Shown: one piece after another, positions 56,971 through 64,000 of the stretch
Position numbering within the stretch: the first letter of the stretch is position 1
Layout: each line of letters begins with the position of its first letter
NCBI RefSeq assembly: GCF_000350225.1
Contig: NW_005179139.1
Location: 70,513-134,512 of the forward strand
Reading direction: 5' to 3'
Length of the DNA stretch: 64,000 nt
Source: Chondrus crispus
Taxonomy: Eukaryota > Rhodophyta > Florideophyceae > Gigartinales > Gigartinaceae
Notes under the pieces: generated by a model
What the model was told of the DNA's origin: nothing
The model's input: only the letters and a program-made list of their open reading frames with translations
Database searches by the model: none
Program-made: the position numbers and the translations under genes

Positions 56971-58640
56971 TGTAGTGCAATATGGGGCTCTACGGGGGGG
57001 AGGGGTGGAAAAAAGGAAAATAATTGGATATGAGAAATAGTCCCGGTTGGGGGACACACGTGTGAATAATTGCACAGTTTCAATTTTTAATTATTTAATT
57101 TTATTTAGTTAATTAGTTAGCATTAATTTAGCTAACATTACATTTAATCTAGGATCTAGCGCCGAGAGCTACTGTACTGGCTCCGGCGGGGCGATATATA
57201 CTTAGCCCACTGACCACCAAGTCAGTAAAGGTAACCCGAGTTGCCAGAGTCTGATATCGCCTTGGTCGAAGTCCGTCTTTTACAAGACATTCCATCCTTT
57301 ACAAGACATTCCCTCCTACTACAGATTACTTTATCCTTTGCGCTCGGGGGTTCCCTTTCCTTTTCCTTTATTTCACTATCCTTTTCTATCTCTAATTCTA
57401 CCTATTTCCCTTATCTTGTGTTATTACCATAGGTACTGGTTGCGACCGAACCGGTGTAAGTGTCTTTGCCATCGGGCGACACGTTGACGTAGCGCTGCTA
57501 CTGTGACCTATTTCCGACGGAGACTGTTGCAACGACGCCTCCCTCGAAGGGCTTTGTCGTGTGTACAAGCCAGTGTTGGTGCCATTGGCCTCGGTTGCGA
57601 CCGAACCGGTGAAGGTGTTTGGAGCCATCGGGCGGCACATTGGTGTAGCGCTGCTAGTTTCATTTTATCCCGTCGGGCTGCGTTGGAATGCCCCCGACGA
57701 AGGACTTGTCGCGTCACAAGGTGTCGAAGACGCTCAACGAGCATTGGCCTTACAACCCAGTGGAACCGGGTGTGGTACAAACTCGTGCCACTCTAGTATC
57801 CTTTTTTGCACGACTCGTGTACACGTGTATCTAGATAACTCAAGTACCCCGACGTACAATACCAAGCCCATTTACACAAGCCTTGCCCGCTTTCGACACG
57901 CACACACGTGGACCTACTACCGTGCCTGTACACGTGTGTACTATGACGCGGCCTCGTGAGCTCCAGCCGTTACATCTCGACCGCGATGTAGTACAGTATA
58001 TAGTGTCGTTGGCGCTTGCGCCGGGTGGGATTGGGGCCAAGCGACCAAAGACGCGACTCTCCTTCTTGGTTTTGCGCGGTACTAACTAACATCTTCTCGT
58101 TCACGCTCTCTCGTTCTCTCGGTCGCGCCCTAGGACTCTCGTAGCCACGTCGCGTGTTGCCTCCCCGCTCGCGCGCACGGTTCGGTGGCCGTCTGTTAGC
58201 CCCGCTGGGTCGAGAGCATCGCGTCGTTCGATTCTAGTTTCCGTGGTTCGCGAGCACACCCGGGTTCTACAGTCGCCAGAAAGCCTCTACCACTTCCCCC
58301 TAGCTACCTAGTACACGACCCCACGAACGACCCTTATTCTAACACGTGACCACGTTTCGCGTTCTACTACATCGGGGTACCCTACGTACACGCTCCTCCC
58401 CACACTCGTCGAGCAATTCTCTTCGCAAGTCTCTACCACATCGATCCCGGGCCGGGCTATTTCTCTGTGCCCCCCCATCAGGGGTCCGAGCTACTACGAG
58501 TCGCAGGCTCGTTTAAACGGAGAAGGGAGAGTCGGACGCTCCGTAGCGCTGTGCCGTCGGCAGTTGTTCTTTTTGTTGCTGTTGTCGTTTTGCTGGACCA
58601 TCGGACCTCGGTCTCTGCCTGACAGGCGCATTGCACTAAA
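56971..58640 (+). repeat. A1 3' LTR, with a solo LTR inside
   Basis: 56971-57770 and 58377-58640 match the A1 5' LTR. In between lies a 601-bp solo LTR plus duplicated target. Own length is about 1064 bp. TATA region near 57195. A 19-bp stretch (TTTACAAGACATTCC and flanks, 57279-57315) is doubled relative to the 5' LTR. Confidence 0.87.
57771..58371 (+). repeat. Solo LTR of a third family (C)
   Basis: 601 bp, from TGTGGTACAAACTCG to GTTCTACTACA, flanked by CCGGG (57766-57770) and TCGGG (58372-58376). The A1 5' LTR shows the empty site (GGAACCGAGGTACCC near 2297). It contains a TATA-like CAGTATATAG near 57994 and CACGTGTA palindromes reminiscent of the B LTR. No internal region is attached, as expected after LTR-LTR recombination. 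Confidence 0.78.
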
Positions 58641-58645
58641 GGATG
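58641..58645. repeat. Target site duplication of A1, right copy (GGATG)
   Basis: Matches 1537-1541. Copia RT sequence resumes on the minus strand directly after it. Confidence 0.85.
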
Positions 58646-61593
58646 CCTGTGGAGTTTGTAGGCAGCTACATGATGACAAGTATATTGAGGTTACCGTACA
58701 GGTAAGCGTTAGCAACATCGGCTCCCTCGAGGAGCAATCCTTGCAGGGCAACCTTTGCGAATAACATACGAAACGTTTCATGTCGAACGACTGGTGCGTA
58801 CAGTGACTCAGGATCGTAGTCTTGGTATTCGATTTGCTTGTCACCACGCATACAACAGCGTGCTTTGTGATTAAATGGCCCGTCTGCCCCAGGTGTGTCC
58901 TTAATACGGAACTTCCACATGTATGGTAGCGGATGCATACCATCTTCAAATGATATTAATTGCCAGGTATTGCGTTCTACGAGTGCATCGTACTCGCGGT
59001 CTATACCATCTGCCCAATGTTGATTCTTACAAGCTTCCTGAAAGTTTCTCGGAAACCTTGTATCCGTTGTAGACGCGGTCTTCGCTTTGAGCGCGAAGTG
59101 AGTTTGCGTCGAAAGCGTGAACATGCAACGAGCTAACATCTCTTCTGCCTCATCAGCCTCATCGTGTTTGTTGCTATCTTCGTCCATAGCGCGTTGTCTT
59201 GCGATTCCCTCGAGTAGGATATTCATTGAAGGGAGAGAATTTCATTCTTTGAATGGTGTGAAGTTGGCGACACGGCAAAAGGTTACGGCTTGCTTCCATG
59301 GTATTTACAGACGATAGAGCGACTCGTTGCTTTCCACGCCTATGAAGAAAGAGTGAAGCCAGCGAAGCACTAACTTCTTTCCCTTGACTGTCTTCGACTT
59401 GTACTCAAAAGCGTATCCAGGTTGGCCGAATTTAAGAGGCGGCGATAGGTCTGGTTTGCGTCCAAACAAAATTGTGAATGGTATCTCCATGCAGACGCGG
59501 CTACTTGGTAGCTTGTTTCTAATCCAATTGGCGTGTGAAATTGCCTCTGCCCATAGGGCTAGTGAGAGCCTGGATGCCAACAACATGATGCGTCCGACTT
59601 TCCAAAGTTCCTGAATCAGCCTCTCTGCTGTTCCATTCGACTGACCTGCGTTTGGCGGCGAGTACTCCAGACGCATTCCATACTGTAGGCTGAACTCGAT
59701 TACAGCGGTGCTCGTGTTCTCGCCAGCTCGGCCGAGGCGGAGTCCGTACATTCAACTGCGTTGGGAGTTCTCGACGAGAACCTTGTAAGCTTTGAGTGCG
59801 CCTATGAATAGTGAGCGCTCAACAAGAACAGAGACAGCTGACATCCGAGTGGGATCATCCAAGAATACGGCGACGTACTTATTCTTAACTGGTGTCGGTG
59901 GGTCGATGGGGCCAGTGATATCAGTGTGTGTGAGGTGTAATGGGTAGAATGCGGTCTCATTGACGGCATATACAGGTGCTTGTTTGGTGGAAGCCTTCAG
60001 ACAAGGAACGCATTGGTGTTCTTGCAAATGTTCGCGCATGATAGCCGGTACTCCAATGTCGGCAGCTGAAGCGGCGACAAGGCGTTATTTTCCAACATGG
60101 CCGAGTAACTCGTGTCATTCATGTGCATGTGTGTTGAGTGAAGTGTGTATGGCAGACGGGAGTAACCCTTGAGGCTTAAGTATAGGATACATCCCATTCT
60201 CAACTCGACTGGGCTGCGTAGCACAACTTCTCCTGTCAACTTCTCGGTCAAGATAAGTCCTTCAAATTCATCTTCTTAGTCAATGACTGCGCGATATCCT
60301 TGCTTGACAATCTTCGACAGACTGATGAGATGTTCATTGAAGTGCGGAGCATGCTTTGCGGTTAATTTCACGAGCTTATTGCCGAATGGGACTTCTATTG
60401 TCCTTTGGCCGGCAATCTTTGAGTAACCTTCTCCAATTTGTGCGTTGAAACCGGTAAGTCCTTGGTAATTTTTGAACAGTGAGCGGTTCCAAACAAAATG
60501 TTTGTTGGCGGCGGAGTCCAACCAAAACTCCTGGGACTTATTTTCGTTGGAATGTGTGTGTAGACATTAAGCTTAGTAATGAAACCTTTGCTCTGCCATC
60601 TTCCATTGCCCTGCTGGCTTTGGTGACCAGCTGAGCTACCAGGTGCAGCACCACGTCCCATGCGTGAGTCACGGGGTTCATACCAGCCAACAGATGGGCG
60701 CTGATCATTTGGAGACTGCGTGTCTGGGAGTTGGCGATACCGTTCCGAAGGTGGAACTTCTCGAAATGGACCTCCACGCCCTCTGTATCCTCTACCTCCA
60801 CGGTTACGATTATAGCCGCGAACACGGCGTCGACGACCTCTGCTTTGCTCACGTAGACGAAGTCGACAGTCCTTCATGAAATGGCCATGCATATTACAGT
60901 AATAGAATGCCCGCCAGGTCCTGCTTGACGAGTATCTTCTGCGATGGTCTTGCGAGCGCCGGGGGTGATTGGCTTTTGATCCTTCGACTTATTGATATCG
61001 GTTCGAATGCGGCGGTCGATACTGGACTTTGCTTCGGCAACCAGCTGATCGTAGTTACAATTCATCGCACCAGCGATACTCACAAGTCCGTTGAAAGAGT
61101 CGGGAAGCGAACGAAGTAAATTTCCAACGTGGTCCTCGTCCTCTACATTGACACCCAAAGCGGCTGGCTCCACAAATATCTTGTTAAATGTCTGCAAATG
61201 TTGGTCCATGTGTTCTTTGTCTTGATACTGTAGGGCGTAGAGCTTAGATTCAAGGTCTAGCTTTGCCTGCATATTATCACGCTGATAAATGCTCTTGAGC
61301 TTGGTCCGTACTTCGTTAGCTGTCGCATCACTAGCTAAGATTGAGGTGACATCGATAATGGCTTCGGTGCCAAGATGGAGCACAATGTAAGAACGTGCGT
61401 ATCGGTCTCTTTTCTTGAAGCGGGTATCGGCAGCGGCAGCGGAAACCTCGGGGTTCGGAGCATCTTCACCCAGGAGCCCGAGAAGTTCTTCTCGGCGAAG
61501 CATTTCCCGTGTCAAAACGGACCAAGTGGGGCAGTTGTTGCTAGAAAGCGGTGGGATCGTCACTTTCGTTACGTTGTCCGTCGGGTCCGACAT
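58641..61593 (-). pseudogene. Copia element, 5' half: gag, protease, integrase, start of RT (fossil)
   Basis: Minus strand. Gag (60874-61593) starts at ATG with MSDPTDNVTKVTIPPLSSNN and includes YQRDNMQAKLDLESKLYALQ and LPDSFNGLVSIAGAMN, a UBN2-type Copia gag. It is followed by a CCHC-like zinc knuckle (MHGHFMKDCRL) near 60890, protease DSAANKHFVWN near 60517, integrase (HQCVPCLKA; THTDITGPI; SPPNAGQSNGTAERLIQELW near 59650) and the RT start (DTPGADGPFNHKARCCMRGD; DVANAYLYGNLN near 58700). The RT is cut at 58641 by A1, and its remainder lies at 368-1541. It has several breaks. Confidence 0.87.
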
Positions 61594-62194
61594 AATTGAT
61601 GGAGATAAGGATGAGTGAAAAAGGTAAGGCGGTGCAGCGCTGAGTTCGTATTCTCACCGCCATGCTAACATGAAAGAGTTTTTCGTTGCTCCCTCCATCT
61701 CAGGAGGAGTGCCAACCCGAATATCTTTTATTCCAAAATCGCTGTCCGAACATGCTCATTAGGGTATATGGGAGGTCCGGTTCGTGGTACAGTATACAAC
61801 CAATAGGAACACTGCAAATGCCCTTTCGAGCCCCACTTCTTATGTTGGGCCCTGTAATTGGGTTGGCGTACAGCTGTGGTCCATATTCCATTTGGGTCAC
61901 GGCGGCAGAGAGCTGCGGCGCACGCGCAGACAATGCTTCCATATTACAGGTTTTAGTGCCGGCTGTATTTTCTTGGTAACAGTACAAGCCTTAATTTGAC
62001 ATGAAAGAAAAGTTTCAGGAAAGGAAATGCTAAAAGGAGCCTAGAATAGGATAGCGTGGCTCGTTTTGCTCTTTTTTCTCCAATCGAAAGCTTACAGCAG
62101 ATTTGGCATGACTAAAATCTGATACGTTGGCAGTGTCTCAGAGCCATCGCGCAGGAAAGCTCGTTGTGACTATCAAAAACTGTAAGATTAGGGT

Positions 62195-62237
62195 CCCGCT
62201 CAGCTCCCTGACAGACTGTAAACAGGAGCTGAGCGGG
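62195..62237. repeat. 13-bp perfect hairpin
   Basis: CCCGCTCAGCTCC (62195-62207) pairs perfectly with GGAGCTGAGCGGG (62225-62237) over a 17-nt loop. Confidence 0.85.
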
Positions 62238-62304
62238 ATGGTGACGATGTATGTGACGTGTACAGTAATTTACACGTGCACTACAGTGCTCACCCGGAGC
62301 GTCA

Positions 62305-62366
62305 GGTCGTCCTCTTCGCCAGCAGAATGGGGACTCTATAGTAAGAAAGAGTCCCCGAGGACGACC
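62305..62366. repeat. Two-step hairpin (cruciform)
   Basis: Outer stem GGTCGTCCTC/GAGGACGACC (62305-62314 with 62357-62366) encloses an inner stem GGGGACTCT/AGAGTCCCC (62329-62337 with 62348-62356), with an asymmetric bulge on the left arm. Confidence 0.85.
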
Positions 62367-62917
62367 CAGTCAGCCTTAGCGGGATCCTTAGGGGATCCTG
62401 CAGGCGAGGAGGACCACGCGAAGATGGAAGGGGAGCAAAGATGTAACCAGATGGGTCATTTAGTGAGAATTTTAATAGTAAAGTTTATTTCTAGTGTAGT
62501 CCAGGCTATTCTACCTGTAGAGTAGCTACCTTCTAGAGTTCTATGAAGGTCCCGGTTCGGAGCGACGGGGAATTGGAGAGGCAGGCACAACAACCGACTA
62601 ACCACCGGAGCCCCCAACCTGACTAAGACAGAGTGTCAATTAGAACCTCTAAGTCAAAAACCCCAAAACCAACCGAAACTTTGAAAGTGAGTCAAACAAT
62701 CCAAAAACTTGTCCACGTGTCCACTGAGCACGTGAAAAAGACAGTGCTCAAATCTCATAGTCCCAAATTTGACAGAAGAATGATTGAGTTTGGCCCAATA
62801 CACTTTAATGCAAAAAACTACCTTACCATACTCGGTGTCGACGTGTGCTGCAAAGCCCACTTTTCCCTTGAGCAGCAAACCTTCGACGAAGGAAGCGACG
62901 GTGGTTCCTTGTGTCGT

Positions 62918-63588
62918 TTAAGCGCTTTCTTTTTCAATGCGTTCATCAGCAAGGGCGGTATATCTCCGCATTGAAACGTCCGACTCAGCCCTCTCTGCGG
63001 AACCCTCTTCTTGTTCTCTGCTTTTAGTTCTCCTTCTCTCGTTTTGTGCTCGTTTTTCTTCCCTTTTCTTGAGAGCTTTCAAAACAAGTTCGCTTGTCCA
63101 ATGAGCTCCATTTGCAGTACTGATCCTGATGCACCCTTCGTTATCCACGTCTGCATCCCTCAGTATAGACCGCCGGGTTTTGTTGAAAGCAAAAATACGT
63201 TTCTCTACAGTAATCGCGTCACCGACTTTAAAATGTCTGGAAAGTGCGTTTATATCTGTTCTGTTTGTTCCCTCGCTCCACAACCCGCACTAAGAAAAAC
63301 CGGCCTGAATTGTCGGGCGTACAAATGAATTCGAGCACGCCTTATGAATACAGGACGCAACACTAAACGAATTGAGCGTTGAGTTCGAACGAGCAGAACG
63401 ATGCAACTCAGCTTGAAAGTAGGATTTGTAGGCCCGAACACATGCACATCGGGCGTTTTTCCTCTAATCGTTCGGTAGTGTGGTTTCTGCCGGGGAAAGA
63501 TGATGACCGGCTTGTATGGCTTTCCATCTGTTGACACGATTGGCATTATAGTAACTCTATCAAGTGCACCCTTTGTGCGAACTGTAGT
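62918..63588 (-). pseudogene. Pogo/Tigger-like DDE transposase remnant
   Basis: Upstream fragment (63588 to about 63420): TVRTKGALDRVTIMPIVSTD and GKPYKPVIIF match the DDE_1 superfamily core just after its first catalytic Asp. Downstream fragment in another frame (about 63280-62918): CGLWSEGTNRTD, RHFKVGDAI, then a basic tail LVLKALKKREEKRAQNERRR, as at the C-terminus of these transposases. The DNA-binding N-terminus, the first Asp motif (DETG-like) and the later Asp motifs are not seen, and the parts lie in different frames. Terminal repeats were not found. Plain DNA transposon remains. Confidence 0.5.
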
Positions 63589-63680
63589 GCAGTGACCCTG
63601 TACTGTACGCCTGGCCACCGCCGTCGTAGGGCTGCGCTCCCCGCCTTTGACACTTGTACTGTGCGCGCACACTTGGAAAA

Positions 63681-63800
63681 GTACCTCACGTGTACCACAC
63701 GTGGCCACACGTGTACCACACGTGGACACACGTGTATGACAGTCGTATGACACGTATATGATACGTGTACGACACGTGTACGACACGTATACATACGTGG
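63681..63800. repeat. CACGTG-rich degenerate array
   Basis: About 120 bp of degenerate 9-11-bp units of the type CACGTGTAC, giving many overlapping palindromes (CACGTG, ATACGTAT). Similar motifs occur in the LTRs at 1-50, 54190-54265 and 57820-57945. Confidence 0.7.
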
Positions 63801-64000
63801 TGCCCAACAGTTTCTACACTAATTAGCGTCTAATGCCAAGTGGAAATTCTAACGACGATAATTAATTATTAATTACCCATTTAGTAACCGACGTCGATGA
63901 CGGCGCTCGGCCTATATAGGTCGGGTGTCGGAAGGCGCTACAGTAAAGATGCATCAGGTGATCGGACCCCAGCTCTGGTGGGATCCTCTGCGGTTCCTAC
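63801..64000. other. Right edge, possible promoter or LTR start
   Basis: An AT-rich stretch (AATTAATTATTAATTA near 63860) is followed by a palindromic TATA-like CCTATATAGG at 63911-63920 between GC-rich blocks, the same layout as in the LTRs of this window. The sequence runs off the edge, so this is only a suggestion. Confidence 0.25.

Larger units (their letters stand above)
1542..58640 (+). mobile_element. Gypsy chromovirus A1 (whole span, with nested guests)
   Basis: An LTR retrotransposon of the Gypsy (Metaviridae) chromodomain group, fossil. Own parts: 5' LTR 1542-2564, gag about 2640-4882, pol start 4900-7679, pol end with chromodomain 44540-46051, 3' region 46052-47340 plus 54331-56970, and 3' LTR 56971-58640. 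Guests: A2 (7685-44534), element B (47341-54330) and a solo LTR (57771-58371). Without guests it is about 12.6 kb. Its LTRs differ by roughly 7% over the first 330 bases by hand count, the most of the three A copies. It has many breaks. Confidence 0.88.
61594..62917. other. Intergenic or Copia leader DNA with hairpins, no gene seen
   Basis: Upstream (right) of Copia gag, where its leader and 5' LTR should lie. No LTR matching the left end was identified. Two strong inverted-repeat structures occur at 62195-62237 and 62305-62366, with CACGTG/CACTACAGTG motifs between them. No tRNA or coding region recognised. Confidence 0.5.

Noticed and set aside
61650-61690. A tRNA-like match (TTCGTATTCTCACCGCCA) as Copia primer complement
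   Set aside because: The spacing between the T-loop-like part and CCA is too short for a tRNA 3' end.
61680-62000. Copia 5' LTR candidate (TGTAATATGG ... on the minus strand)
   Set aside because: It shares only the first eight bases with the LTR piece at 1-119 and nothing beyond, so no LTR pair can be claimed.
63681-63800. A CRISPR-like array
   Set aside because: The units are short degenerate palindromes with no unique spacers, in a eukaryotic repeat context.
1-64000. A fungal (basidiomycete) host, suggested by chromodomain Gypsy elements and GC-rich nested repeats
   Set aside because: The captured ferredoxin is of the plant/cyanobacterial type, which fungi lack. Chromoviruses also occur in plants and algae.

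Overview
The window is almost entirely a stack of transposable elements inserted one into another. No intact host gene is visible. The best host clue is three decayed host-gene fragments carried inside a DNA transposon: a plant/cyanobacterial-type [2Fe-2S] ferredoxin, a MYORG-type GH31 glycosidase and the last WD repeat of eIF3i. A plant-type ferredoxin points to a photosynthetic eukaryote. The chromodomain Gypsy elements and the heavy nesting fit a repeat-rich alga, perhaps a red alga; this is inference, not proof.

Layout, outermost layer first. (1) A Copia element on the minus strand is cut in two: its gag to mid-RT half lies at 58641-61593 and its RT-end to RNase H half at 368-1541. (2) Between the halves sits Gypsy chromovirus A1 (1542-58640), flanked by the 5-bp target duplication GGATG. 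(3) A1's integrase region is split by a second copy, A2 (7685-44534, duplication ACCGC). (4) A2's 3' region holds a third copy, A3 (18873-34395, duplication GAAGG), and a CACTA-like DNA transposon (35477-42329, duplication TTG) that carries the host-gene fragments. (5) A1's 3' region holds a different, 3'-truncated Gypsy element, B, on the minus strand (47341-54330), and A1's 3' LTR holds a solo LTR of a third family (57771-58371). LTR divergence counted roughly by hand over about the first 300 bases (A1 about 7%, A2 about 4%, A3 about 1%) agrees with the order of nesting.

Family A is unusual. Without its guests each copy is about 12.5-15.5 kb. It carries gag, a protease-RT-RNase H-integrase polyprotein ending in a chromodomain, then some 5-6 kb before the 3' LTR. 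In A1 and A2 this extra region contains an antisense gene that starts about 110-125 bp inside the 3' LTR and reads back into the element. Its amino acids are conserved between the two copies although the DNA has diverged. I do not recognise the protein. A short sense-strand block shared by A2 and A3 may be another accessory reading frame. This accessory region is the strongest candidate for something undescribed.

The right edge (61594-64000) holds hairpin-rich DNA, a truncated pogo-like DDE transposase remnant, a CACGTG-rich array and a possible promoter or LTR start running off the window. All LTR elements here look like inactive fossils with several breaks each. A3 is the youngest and best preserved.
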